A stretch of DNA of 64,000 nt from the NCBI GenBank assembly GCA_028280445.1, contig JANQLU010000093.1, positions 124,001 to 188,000 of the forward strand, read 5' to 3'. The notes beneath the pieces were generated by a model. It saw only the letters and a list, made by a program, of their open reading frames with translations, was not told the origin of the DNA and ran no database searches. Of the stretch, positions 35,188-43,831 are shown in pieces. The translations under genes were made by a program, and so were the position numbers. The DNA comes from Pirellulaceae bacterium (lineage in GTDB: Bacteria; Planctomycetota; Planctomycetia; Pirellulales; Pirellulaceae). Every line of letters starts with the position of its first letter. The first letter of the stretch is position 1.

Positions 35188-35236
35188 ATGCGAACGTTAG
35201 ACATTTAAATGCGAAAACAATCGATAGCAATGGAAT
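35188..35236 (+). promoter_or_regulatory. ATGCGAA pair with 21-bp spacing
   Basis: ATGCGAAC (35188) and ATGCGAAA (35209) are 21 bp apart; a weaker TGGAAT follows exactly 21 bp later (35231). This is the same spacing as the array at 34842. No gene begins directly downstream, which is unexplained. Confidence 0.45.
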
Positions 35237-35295
35237 TTTTTTCCGTTTGTATCATGAGAAATAAAGAAGAATAAGTTAGTGGAATTCCACTGTTT

Positions 35296-35397
35296 ATCTT
35301 GCCAGAATTGGAACCATCCCGCCGGCGAGCTGCGACCTACCAAATTCCCAAGAATCTGCCTTCCCAATCTTGGGGACTCGCCGGCGACTGGCAAGGA
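35296..35397. repeat. Inverted repeat pair, family E (left copy)
   Basis: Starts TCTTGCCAGAATTGGAACCA and ends GACTCGCCGGCGACTGGCAA; its two ends (TCTTGCCAG and CTGGCAAGG) are inverted. A copy in the opposite direction is at 35548-35641. The two could pair into a long hairpin with a 150-bp loop. Confidence 0.75.
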
Positions 35398-35547
35398 TAT
35401 CTGAAATTGTTCCGTTGAAATCTGCCCTTTTCCTTGGAGATTTGTTCACAACGTGGAATTCAGATCGGCAATGCGCGCCGTCGCGTTTCAACAAGACGAG
35501 TCGTTGCTTTGCTACGTCGGTTCGTGACGATAAGAATTGGTTCAATT

Positions 35548-35641
35548 GATCTTGCCAGTCGCCGGCGAGTCCCAAGAGTGGGAAGGGTTGTCGAGGGAGA
35601 TCCAACTCACCGGCGGAATGGTTCAAACAATCTGGCAAGAG
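35548..35641. repeat. Inverted repeat pair, family E (right copy)
   Basis: Inverse of 35296-35397 with some changes: GATCTTGCCAGTCGCCGGCG at the left, GGTTCAAACAATCTGGCAAG at the right. The rest of the 34926-36176 gap contains open frames that overlap these repeats but no protein-like sequence, so I take the whole stretch as non-coding. Confidence 0.75.
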
Positions 35642-35963
35642 CAAACAAAGTCGGTTTCACAATACTTTTTGACATCCTTGAGACTTACGATCACTTTCTG
35701 GAAAAAATACTTCCAATTTTGACGCTTGACGGTTCGCAAGGAATTGAGGTTTATGCCATTGTCCGAGGAAGTGCAGCATCCAATGAACATATCTCCTGTC
35801 AACAACGCCCGAGCGGCTCAAGATCAACATGCAAGCAACGACGCACAGTAACTTGGTTCAAGTACCTTTGGTTGAGATGGTTGGTGAATCGTATTGGAGC
35901 GCCCAGCAAATCACAACGACAAACTGATTGAGAAAATGCGCATTGAGAAAATTATTGGAGCAA

Positions 35964-35992
35964 ATTCGCATTTGGTCATTTGGGTTTTCGCA
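35964..35992 (-). promoter_or_regulatory. Inverted-orientation TGCGAA pair, 22 bp apart
   Basis: TTCGCA at 35965 and at 35987 (TGCGAA on the minus strand), about 190-210 bp upstream of the start of the transporter-like gene at 36177. Spacing matches the direct pairs in this region. A TGCGCA lies at 35937. Confidence 0.4.
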
Positions 35993-36176
35993 TTCTGTCA
36001 AGATTTAGAAGCAAGCAGATTTACCGCAATGATATTTGTCGACGCGCGCTGATCGACAATCCATGAAAAAGCGGTTGTCAAAAAAAAGCCAGATCGTCTA
36101 TTGTGGCCCGACCGTTTCAAACGGGCCCGTCATTAAATCCTGTCTCCTTCTTTTCATTGAGCCAATCTACGCCGAT

Positions 36177-37486
36177 ATGGCAACCAAAAAACTGGCAACC
36201 CAAAAACCACACTTTATCACTCGGTATCTGCAGCGAACGCACAGACGGGTGTTGACGATCTACGCGATCTTCGCTTCGTTTTTTGCCTACTTTTGTATGT
36301 GCGGTTTACGGCGTCCGCTGACAGTGGTGACATTCGATTCGAGTGAGACTTTTGGCAATACATACCTCGAAATTAAAACGGCGATGATTTTGAGCCAAAT
36401 TTTTGGCTATTGCATTTCCAAATTTGTAGGCATCAAGGTTTGTAGTGAGATGCCCCGCCGGTACCGGGCGTTGTCTTTGATTTTGTTGACCGCGATCGCC
36501 GAATTAGCGCTGCTGGTTTTTGGATTGTGTTCGGGCGACTGGGTGGTGATTCCTGTTTCCGTGAACGGGTTGGCTTTGGGAATGATCTGGGGATTAATCG
36601 TCAGTTACCTCGAAGGGCGATATGTATCAGAAATATTGCTTGCTTTTTTGAGCTGTTCGTACATCGTCCCCAGCGGGATTGTCAAGGATTTCGGCAGGCT
36701 GGCATTGTCGTTTGGAATCGGCCAGTCTTGGATGCCGTTTGTCGTTGGGCTGCCGTTGTTTGTGTTTTTCGCAGTGTTCGTGTGGTTGCTCGACAAAATC
36801 CCTGAACCCGACACGGATGATATTGCTTATCGTAGCCAGCGAACGCAGATGAAATCGGCAGATCGACGTCGATTCGTCAGCCAATTTCGGTGGGGTATGT
36901 TGTTGTTGATTCTGATCTGTTTTTTTCTGACCGCCTATCGCGACATCTATGGACAGGAAATACTTGCGGAATTGGGGTATGGAGACACACCGGGAGTTTT
37001 TCAACCACCGAAATACCGATTACGCTAGGCGTCTTGTTTGCCTTGGGATGCATTTACGGTGTCCCCGATGCTCGTCGGGGTTTGTTGGTCATTTTTGTGT
37101 GGATGTTACTGGGATTTGTGTTGATGGGAGTCGCCAACGAGGCCTTTGAGTTAGGCTACATTCAAGGCGTCGGTTGGATGATTCTATCGGGCTTAGGAGC
37201 GTTCTTAGCTTATGTTCCGATTGGAAGTGTCTTGTTTGATCGCGTCATCGCAACCACTCGATTTCGGGGAAACGCGGTATTTGCAATCTACCTCGTGGAC
37301 TCCTTTGGATATACTGGAGCAGTGGTGGTCCAAATCTTTAAAGATCTGTTTGCCTATCAATTCACCCGATTCGAATTCCTTTCAAATTTCACCCGTCTTT
37401 TGAGCATTGGTGGCGGCGGCCTCGTCATTATCGTCGCAATATACTTTATGTCTCAAACGAAATCCCGATCCGATGCTGCAACCTAA
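36177..37486 (+). pseudogene. Multi-pass membrane protein (DUF5690/MFS-like), interrupted by a frameshift
   Basis: The first part, from MATKKLATQKPHFITRYLQR, has about eight membrane segments and stops at 37028; the second part continues in another frame to 37486. The break is precise: frame one reads 'ELGYGDTPGVF' and then noise, while the other frame continues 'TTEIPITLGVLFALG'. Adding one T to the five-T run at 36997-37001 joins them. Motifs such as 'YLEGRYVSEILLAFLSCSYI' and 'YRDIYGQEILAELGYGD' fit my memory of the DUF5690 membrane family, possibly a solute carrier. It overlaps or abuts the XylR-type regulator gene that follows, so it is probably the regulated transporter. The shift may be a true mutation or a read error. 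Confidence 0.75.
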
Positions 37487-37499
37487 TCCCCCTTCTTCA

Positions 37500-38690
37500 A
37501 TGAAACCCGACGCGTTGAATATTGCCCTGTTGATCCGATCTGATACGCAATGGCATCGCGATGTATTGCAAGGAATTGCGCAATATGCAAAAGAACAAGG
37601 AGGTTGGAATTTTACATTGCCAAAAACGGAATCCAGGGGCGAAGTGTGGCTGCCAGAAAACTGGCAAGGCGACGGTGTCATATCTCGGATCACTAGCGAA
37701 AAACTCGAAGCTGACATTCTCAGCCGGCGATTGAAATGTGTGAACGTCTCAGGGTTGCAAACGGTGACCGCTAAAATTCCACGAGTGATATGTAGTGAAC
37801 AGGAAACCGCAATCGTTGCTGCCGAATATCTCCTCAAAAAACGATTTCACCATTTTGGGTTTGTCGGATTTCCTCCGTGGGAAAACTATTCGAACGTTTT
37901 TGAATTCGCGCTGACCGAACAGCTTTCTCGACAGGGTTACAAACTCCATTGTTATCGACTGGGCGACACCCGACCGATTGGAATCAAAAAAAATGAATTT
38001 GTTCAGTGGTTAGTCAAACTTCCCAAACCGATTGCCATCGTCGTCTGGTCGAGTGTCATGGGACAAACGATTGCCCAAGTATGTTCGGATTGCAAAATCA
38101 GCTTGCCCGAGTCGATCTCGATTTTGACCATTGATAATGATGCGGTTTGGTCGGCGTTGGCCCAAGTCCCGTTATCATACGTGGATCAAACCCCATGTCG
38201 GATTGGATATGTGGCGGCAAAATTGCTCAAAGAAAGCATCATTGATCGCCAACCCCTGGTTTCGACTTATCTCAAACCGGCGGGTGTTGTCGAACGTGTT
38301 TCCACTGCAGCGTCGCCGAGTAACGACCCAACTCTGAATCAGGCCCTGAAATTGATTCACACGAATATGCACGAATTATCAAACGGTGGCCAGATGATTT
38401 CAGTGATCCAGATTGCCCGCCACCTCAAGGTTTCCAAACGTATTTTGGAAATCAAATTCAAATCCGAATTTGACTGTAGTCCTTCGGAGTATCTCAAGCA
38501 GCTTCAGCTCAATTTGGTCGCGCAACTTCTCAAAACAACGTCACTCAATTTGACGGAGATTGCGAGTAAGTCTGGGTTTGCCTACCCCGAAGTTCTCGTT
38601 CGCGCGTTTAAGCGAAAATTCAATGTGACTCCGATTCAATTTCGCCAACACTGGTCCGACGATTGTTCCGTTGAGAATCAAATGAATTGA
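37500..38690 (+). CDS. XylR-type regulator: sugar-binding-like domain plus AraC HTH (3)
   Basis: 396 residues from MKPDALNIALLIRSD; an ATG at 37473, inside the upstream gene, is the alternative. Sensor domain: 'ALLIRSDTQWHRDVLQGIAQ', 'LPENWQGDGVISRITSEKLE', 'SILTIDNDAVWSALAQVPLS'. AraC HTH: 'VIQIARHLKVSKRILEIKFK' and 'LTEIASKSGFAYPEVLVRAF ... TPIQFRQHW'. It is the most divergent of the three such regulators here. It lies 13 bp after the transporter-like gene and probably shares its transcript, so it may sense a solute that the transporter carries. Confidence 0.92.
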   Translation: MKPDALNIALLIRSDTQWHRDVLQGIAQYAKEQGGWNFTLPKTESRGEVWLPENWQGDGVISRITSEKLEADILSRRLKCVNVSGLQTVTAKIPRVICSEQETAIVAAEYLLKKRFHHFGFVGFPPWENYSNVFEFALTEQLSRQGYKLHCYRLGDTRPIGIKKNEFVQWLVKLPKPIAIVVWSSVMGQTIAQVCSDCKISLPESISILTIDNDAVWSALAQVPLSYVDQTPCRIGYVAAKLLKESIIDRQPLVSTYLKPAGVVERVSTAASPSNDPTLNQALKLIHTNMHELSNGGQMISVIQIARHLKVSKRILEIKFKSEFDCSPSEYLKQLQLNLVAQLLKTTSLNLTEIASKSGFAYPEVLVRAFKRKFNVTPIQFRQHWSDDCSVENQMN

Positions 38691-38962
38691 TTGGCGAATA
38701 TTCACAGTGTCAATGCTCTTTGCGCGATTTATCAATGCAAAAAACAATGCCACAGATATGATGAATAACGCAACAAGCGGTTCACGGTGGATATCTTTGA
38801 TAAGATCCCATGTTGTTGCCAGGTATGACATTTCTTTTACGATTGTTTCCAAGTTTTCGTTTGTTAGTCGCGCTGCGCGATACCTTGAACTGCTTTTGAA
38901 AGAATTTGGCGTTTGAGCAACAGTATCTTTTGAAATACCAAATCACAAACTCAGGATCTCTC

Positions 38963-40972
38963 ATGAATAAAATAAATCATTCAGAAATAAATCGTTCGGA
39001 ATTCCTGCGGCTAACGAGTTTGGGCACTGCTGCGGCATTTTTGCCAACATCCTGGGCGACCGCTTCGTTACAGCAGCAAAACAACGCACGCCCTGATATT
39101 GACTATCGATTCGAAGGGACTCCCAAAGGTTTGCGTCCTTATTTGCAATCGCCGCGACCAAACTCGATGTGGGTTTCCTGGTGGTCCGATAGCGATGAAA
39201 AAACGATTGTCGAATTTGGAGAATCCAAAGACAAACTTGACAACCGTGTTGAGGGGCGCGTTGACAAAGCCGCTAAAAATTACCATTACCATTTCGTTCA
39301 GCTAACTGGGCTCCAACCAAAAACCTGGTACTACTATCGCGCAAAAACAGAAAACATGACGTCGGAGGTGTTTCGATTTCGTACGCCTGAAAAGCTCGGT
39401 TCCGCGTCTGGGAAATATCGCGTGGTGGTGATCGGTGACAATCAAGTCATTGACCCCAAACAAAGGCGATATGAGCGGCTTGTCGAGCGGGCAAAGAAAA
39501 AAGTCGAAGATTTGTATCGCGTTCCCATCGAAGAAGCAATTGATTTGGTCGTCATGGTGGGCGATCAAGTCGATGTGGGTACGTTAGAACATTATCGACA
39601 TCTCCATTTTAAATATTGTGGTTGGATTTCACCGAGCGTTCCGATCATGACGAGTATCGGTAATCATGAAACTTACAAGGACGCAGGACTAGCCAACTAC
39701 AAGCGATTCTTTTTCTACGACAAACTTTCCTGCGCCGGTGTCAAAAGTCCTCACCCAGAAATTTACAATGCCTATCAATTGGCAAATATTGCATTTGTTC
39801 ATACTTCCAGCGAACATGGCAACGATCGTCAAACGCAGTGGGTGAAAAAGCTCAGTGAAGCAGTGCAAAAAGACAAAACCATTGACTGGATGATTAGTAT
39901 TTGTCATCGCCCCTATCAAGCCGAGCAGTATATCGGCGATATTTCAACCTGGCTTCGCAATACGGCGATGGAGATTCTCTCTCAAACTGAAAAACATGTT
40001 CTCAATATCGGAGGTCACCATCATTTGTACGCCCGCGGACAAACTCGTGATTGGCCGGTTTACCATATCATCTCTGGCGGTTCGTCCTGGGATCAGGCTT
40101 GGGGGATGTCCAGAGAACAGGACTATGACGATGTGCAAAAGACAATCTCGAATTGGGCCTGGCAACTCGTTGAATTTGACCTTGATGAACGCACGATGGA
40201 TGTTCGTTGTTTTGCCGAGGCAAACCCAAAATTCGACAACAAACGAAAATGGTCATACAACAGTCGGCAAATCGACCAATTTCATCGAAAGCGCGGGCTT
40301 TCCAAACCCAAACGCCCGAAATTGAAAAATAAAGCTTCCGAAACAGTCAGCCTGCCATATCGATTGCGCAGTACACCGTTTGAAACAACAACGCAGGAAA
40401 AACTGAGTTCCACCCAATTTCAACTGTCAGCGGACAAGGAATTTAAAAAGGTTGTGTTCGACAAAATAATCAATGCTGAAAACATTTATGGGGATACCGG
40501 AACTCCCGATTACGTTCCCAAAAACATCAATTCAAAAGTAGATTTGCTCGAATTCGAGATTCCCAAAGATAGCTTGCCGAACAAGGCCTTTTTTGCGCGG
40601 GTGCGCCACCGCGATACCAACGTGCTTTGGTCCGAATGGTCCGATATATTTTCATTCCAGGTTTCCGGCAGCACGAATACCGGCATAACGAGTGTTCGGC
40701 TAAAAAAAGACTCTTTCACTGTCGGAGAAGACATCGAAGTTATTTTCGAAAATGCACCAAGCAATCCTCAGGATTGGATTGGAATTTATCGCGATGGCAA
40801 TACACCGGGAAAACAATCATCGCAATCGTGGAAATATGTCGACCAACGAAACGGTACGGTGACGTTGGACAAAAATTTGCCAGCCGGTCATTATTTTGTA
40901 TGCCTGTTTGCCAACAACGGTTACTCCGAACTCACCAAACGAATTCGTTTTAAGGTTGTCAAAAAAAAGTAA
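38963..40972 (+). CDS. Purple-acid-phosphatase-like metallophosphoesterase, secreted
   Basis: 669 residues from MNKINHSEINRSEFLRL; the leader has a weak Tat-like form ending 'AAAFLPTSWATA'. An FN3-like N-terminal domain (LRPYLQSPRPNSMWVSWWSD, TGLQPKTWYYYRAKTE) is followed by a metallophosphoesterase domain with 'VVVIGDNQ', 'LVVMVGDQVDVGT', 'SIGNHETYKD', 'SICHRPYQAEQ' and 'NIGGHHHLYARGQ'. The usual GDxH first motif has Gln in place of His. The C-terminal 100 residues (SFTVGEDIEVIFENAPSNPQ, LPAGHYFVCLFANNGYSELT) form a beta-sandwich seen in similar planctomycete enzymes. It probably cleaves phosphate esters outside the cytoplasm. Confidence 0.9.
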   Translation: MNKINHSEINRSEFLRLTSLGTAAAFLPTSWATASLQQQNNARPDIDYRFEGTPKGLRPYLQSPRPNSMWVSWWSDSDEKTIVEFGESKDKLDNRVEGRVDKAAKNYHYHFVQLTGLQPKTWYYYRAKTENMTSEVFRFRTPEKLGSASGKYRVVVIGDNQVIDPKQRRYERLVERAKKKVEDLYRVPIEEAIDLVVMVGDQVDVGTLEHYRHLHFKYCGWISPSVPIMTSIGNHETYKDAGLANYKRFFFYDKLSCAGVKSPHPEIYNAYQLANIAFVHTSSEHGNDRQTQWVKKLSEAVQKDKTIDWMISICHRPYQAEQYIGDISTWLRNTAMEILSQTEKHVLNIGGHHHLYARGQTRDWPVYHIISGGSSWDQAWGMSREQDYDDVQKTISNWAWQLVEFDLDERTMDVRCFAEANPKFDNKRKWSYNSRQIDQFHRKRGLSKPKRPKLKNKASETVSLPYRLRSTPFETTTQEKLSSTQFQLSADKEFKKVVFDKIINAENIYGDTGTPDYVPKNINSKVDLLEFEIPKDSLPNKAFFARVRHRDTNVLWSEWSDIFSFQVSGSTNTGITSVRLKKDSFTVGEDIEVIFENAPSNPQDWIGIYRDGNTPGKQSSQSWKYVDQRNGTVTLDKNLPAGHYFVCLFANNGYSELTKRIRFKVVKKK

Positions 40973-41372
40973 CGCTGCTTGGTCTAGAGCAGAACGGTGT
41001 CTACTGAATGCACAAATTTACAGCTCATTGCCACTTTGCGCAATTGTATTTTCACGGCAACTGTTGAAAAGCTGTTGATTCATTTTGATGGTAAAACATC
41101 ATCCAAATTTCTATAGATGAATTGTTGGGAAACGATCGCTTCATAAGTCGGTGTAAAAGACCGTTGGATGTTGCGCTGATCCAATTTCAGACTTCACGTA
41201 ACGAACAAACGCCGTTAATTTCATCCGAAATTATTGACATCATTTCGCAGGTTGCAGGCAAAGTTATTGGAGCGTAATTACATCGTTCGACATCGGATTT
41301 CATTTTAAATTTTGCTAATCAATCGGGGCGAAAAAACACTAACAAATAGTTGCCTGAAAACTCTCATTTTTT

Positions 41373-41408
41373 GTCAACAAAATAATTTGGATTTGACCGT
41401 ACGTGTCC
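41373..41408 (+). promoter_or_regulatory. Conserved element upstream of the second paralogous sigma gene
   Basis: GTCAAC (41373) and TTGACCGTACGTGTCC (41393-41408), matching 15162-15196 almost exactly and at nearly the same distance from the start codon. The 40973-41372 stretch before it holds no gene or repeat that I can see. Confidence 0.6.
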
Positions 41409-41636
41409 TGGGGAAGGCAAATAATAAGGTAGCGAAATGAATTTGCGAACAAGAATCGTAACCTCAAAACTGGCCCTGAATTTACCGGGCTGATGATCGC
41501 CGGTTTGAAATCGTTGCCGTGAGTCGCACGCACCCTTTGTATTTCGCAAATGTGTTTTTTTCGATCGATCTGGGCGCAAGGATTGTCGGGCCAGTCGTTG
41601 AGCAAGCGAAGGATTGATGTATGGGCCAAAGACATC

Positions 41637-42218
41637 ATGACGAATCCAACTGATACCGACTCAGTACAGTTAGCCAAACAACACCTCAAAGCAATTCAAC
41701 AAAACAAAACGTGGGTCGAAATCTGGGACTTGATTTATAGTCACCCCTGGTTTCAGTCTCAGTTGAATGCATGTGTTGCAAAAACGATTTACAAAAATCA
41801 ACTTCCGAGAGGTTGGAAGGACGATATTCAGCAAGAAGCGGTGTTGCTGTTTGCCCGAGAAATCAAAAGAAAGCGCGACTTGGGGTTCGATCCGCAAAAA
41901 GGCGACTATCGTGCGCTCGTTCTGACTATTTTGCGTCGTTGTTGCCTTAAAGGAATTCGACAATTCAAACGGACGTTGACGAACAAACCGATTCAGCCAA
42001 GTCTCGACGTTGCCGAAGAAACAATTTTTGATGCGGATGAATTGTTTGATTTTCGCGAAAAAATCAGGCAACTTCCGGAACCTGGCCGAACAATCGTGTT
42101 AGCGGTTTGTCATGGTGAACCGATCGAACTCATCGCCCATCGGTTGGGTCAATCGCCGAGGACCGTATATCGCCATTTGAGAAAATCAAAGAATCAAATT
42201 CGCGAAAAATTACTTTAA
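41637..42218 (+). CDS. RNA polymerase sigma factor, ECF-like (paralogue 2)
   Basis: 193 residues from MTNPTDTDSVQLAKQHLKAI. Region 2: 'WKDDIQQEAVLLFAREIKRK', region 4: 'LPEPGRTIVLAVCHGEPIEL' and 'IAHRLGQSPRTVYRHLRKSK'. It is the same length as the sigma factor at 15423 and differs at about one residue in four, with no gap needed. Its upstream DNA shares the conserved element at 41373. On its other side a 63-residue protein gene converges, stop against stop. The sets of small genes around the two sigma factors are different, so they may control separate functions in response to related signals. Confidence 0.87.
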   Translation: MTNPTDTDSVQLAKQHLKAIQQNKTWVEIWDLIYSHPWFQSQLNACVAKTIYKNQLPRGWKDDIQQEAVLLFAREIKRKRDLGFDPQKGDYRALVLTILRRCCLKGIRQFKRTLTNKPIQPSLDVAEETIFDADELFDFREKIRQLPEPGRTIVLAVCHGEPIELIAHRLGQSPRTVYRHLRKSKNQIREKLL

Positions 42219-42410
42219 TCAATTCGAGCTTGACGAATCTTGGTCATCGTTTTCAGCACGAAACAGCTGTTCCATATAGTAACGACGCCACTGGTCGTTT
42301 GATTTGATCATGTCATAAACAAACTTGGATGCTTCTTTGGAAAGCTCCCCTCGAACATAGCTGTCGATGAGTTCTGACATTTCAGAATCCGAGAGGTCTT
42401 GGTCGTTCAT
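42219..42410 (-). CDS. 63-residue protein resembling an anti-sigma N-terminal segment
   Basis: The sequence 'MSELIDSYVRGELSKEASKF', then 'VYDMIKSNDQWRRYYMEQLF' has the pattern of the first helices of anti-sigma factors ('LIDAYVDGELS...'), but no zinc-binding HxxxCxxC and no membrane segment. It ends exactly where the sigma gene ends (convergent, no bases between). It could be a minimal anti-sigma factor for that sigma protein; this is inference from pattern and place. Confidence 0.55.
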   Translation of the reverse strand: MNDQDLSDSEMSELIDSYVRGELSKEASKFVYDMIKSNDQWRRYYMEQLFRAENDDQDSSSSN

Positions 42411-42697
42411 CTGCGGGATTTTCGGTGGATTGCGATATAGCGCAATTTTATCAAATCGTTAGGACATGGTTCAAGCTGACATTTTCGATATCACGCGACA
42501 AAAATAGGGAACACGTAAATCAGCAAAGGGTCTCGAAATTTAAAACAGTGTCGCAGCCTGAAAAACCTTGCTTAAAAAACGGTGGCAGACGAGCACTTGC
42601 ATCAAGAAGGCAGCAACAAAATCTCAAAAAAACTTTGACACAAATCGGTGGCTGATTGGCAACGCATAATTGTTCCCTCAATCGATTATTTATAGCC

Positions 42698-43006
42698 ATG
42701 ATTTCACCAGCCAAAGAAAATCAGATTCGTCAACTCATTGCAAAAGGGATGTCGCGTCGTCAAGTCGCCGCCGATTTGAAAGTTTCGCGAGATACGGTTG
42801 CCCGAGTTTTAAAACGCGAACCACGACCTGTCGAAACAAACGATCCGCCGATCAACATATTCAGTGGTCCGGTGGGGCGTTGTCCGACATGCGGTGTCAA
42901 GGTCTATCTGCCTTGTTTCGCATGTTATATCGAAACTCATCGCAATGTTTCCGAGTTGCAAGGCGATGAGCATAACAAAAGCGAACCGGCAACGAACCCG
43001 TCTTGA
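42698..43006 (+). CDS. HTH (recombinase-type) plus zinc-ribbon small protein
   Basis: 102 residues from MISPAKENQIRQLIAKGM. Residues 1-45 form a Hin/resolvase-type HTH: 'IRQLIAKGMSRRQVAADLKV', then 'SRDTVARVLKRE'. Residues 65-85 hold 'GRCPTCGVKVYLPCFACYI', a four-cysteine zinc ribbon (CxxC-x7-CxxC). No catalytic recombinase domain is present, so it is probably a small DNA-binding regulator. The next gene starts 11 bp after its stop and has a strong ribosome binding site, so the two form a unit. Confidence 0.75.
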   Translation: MISPAKENQIRQLIAKGMSRRQVAADLKVSRDTVARVLKREPRPVETNDPPINIFSGPVGRCPTCGVKVYLPCFACYIETHRNVSELQGDEHNKSEPATNPS

Positions 43007-43017
43007 GAGGAGAGAAA

Positions 43018-43473
43018 ATGAACGCATTTTATTCAAATCAATTGTCTGGAAAATTTGCATTGAAAGACATCGTTTGGGCTGCGCTGGAAAAAATTGGCAG
43101 CAAGAACAAAAACCGAGATGCGATTCCAGAGAACTCGGTTCATCAGGTGGAACTGCGCCTTTCGGGAACGGTTGATGGAGAAAGTTTTGAACAAAGCCTT
43201 TCATCGATTGTCAGCATTGGCTCTGATTTACAAAAGGCAACTAGTGCCATTCCGGATTTGCCAAAACTCATCGCACTCATCTTGGCAAAACTGAATCGTG
43301 CGACCCGCGAAAGATTGTTGCAGGATATCCCGAATGAGTTTTTCGAAAACGATCACGAGATTCCCAACTGCAGCGAAGTCATCGTTGACCAAACCGAACG
43401 CATGTTGAAAAAACTGCGGCGCGAAAAACAGATTTTCGTCAAAGGCCCCGTTCGCTGTGAAACCAGAATGTAA
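43018..43473 (+). CDS. Protein of unknown function, second gene after the HTH/zinc-ribbon gene
   Basis: 151 residues from MNAFYSNQLSGKFALKD, with GAGAGGAGAG just upstream. It is soluble and charged: 'KDIVWAALEKIGSKNKNRDA', a beta hairpin-like 'HQVELRLSGTVDGESFEQSL', and a helical end 'SEVIVDQTERMLKKLRREKQ'. I recognise no family. The link with a small DNA-binding protein suggests a regulatory or phage-like origin. Confidence 0.65.
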   Translation: MNAFYSNQLSGKFALKDIVWAALEKIGSKNKNRDAIPENSVHQVELRLSGTVDGESFEQSLSSIVSIGSDLQKATSAIPDLPKLIALILAKLNRATRERLLQDIPNEFFENDHEIPNCSEVIVDQTERMLKKLRREKQIFVKGPVRCETRM

Positions 43474-43553
43474 GTGACCTGTGCCCGAGATGCTGCCGAA
43501 ATAGTAACGCAAGGGCAGCATTGACATAGTTTTCGTAGATCGCGTTGGTTCAT

Positions 43554-43660
43554 TGTGAGCGGCGAGGCGCTAGCCGCCGGTATTCAAGCGGTCCACCGGC
43601 GGCTAGCGCTTTGCCGCTCACATTTAATCAACACGACCTGATGCCTCGCCGCTCATATAC
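43554..43660. repeat. Palindrome, family B (copy 2), with extra half arm
   Basis: 43554-43622: TGTGAGCGGCGAGGCGCTAG ... CTAGCGCTTTGCCGCTCACA, inverted arms of about 29 bp with one or two changes. It is followed by 'TTTAATCAACACGACCTGAT' and 'GCCTCGCCGCTCATA', pieces of family C and of another B arm, so this is a mosaic of both families. Confidence 0.8.
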
Positions 43661-43704
43661 CGATAAAACCCGGCACAAAATTTCGTAAGCGATTCAACCA
43701 TTGG

Positions 43705-43740
43705 ATGCATTCAATGTTTAACACATTTTTCTTTTTCTGA
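43705..43740 (+). pseudogene. Relic of a PEP-CTERM gene 5' end
   Basis: ATGCATTCAATGTTTAACAC and the following ATTTTT match the first 26 bases of the PEP-CTERM gene at 29044 with two changes, then the match ends and a TGA follows after 11 codons (MHSMFNTFFFF). It is a short duplicated fragment with no function that I can see. Confidence 0.4.
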
Positions 43741-43792
43741 GAGATTCGCCGATTTTGTCTTTCTGGTGACTTGACTCTGCGAAACAATCAGG

Positions 43793-43812
43793 TAGTGTAA
43801 TTTTGTTCACTA
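43793..43812 (+). promoter_or_regulatory. Candidate SOS operator upstream of imuA
   Basis: TAGTG-N10-CACTA, a 20-bp inverted repeat ending 20 bp before the imuA start codon. imuA-imuB-dnaE2 cassettes are usually LexA-controlled, and LexA motifs vary between phyla, so this is a reasonable candidate, not a proven site. Confidence 0.45.
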
Positions 43813-43831
43813 TCATTGGTGCGTGGGTCAA

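Noticed and set aside
35434..35931. 165-codon open frame in the long non-coding region
   Set aside because: It runs through the family E repeat and its product is Arg/Ser-rich with no family features; the repeat explains the open frame.
38541..38852. 103-codon minus-strand gene after the third XylR gene
   Set aside because: Most of it is antisense to the 3' end of the regulator gene, and the rest has no support.
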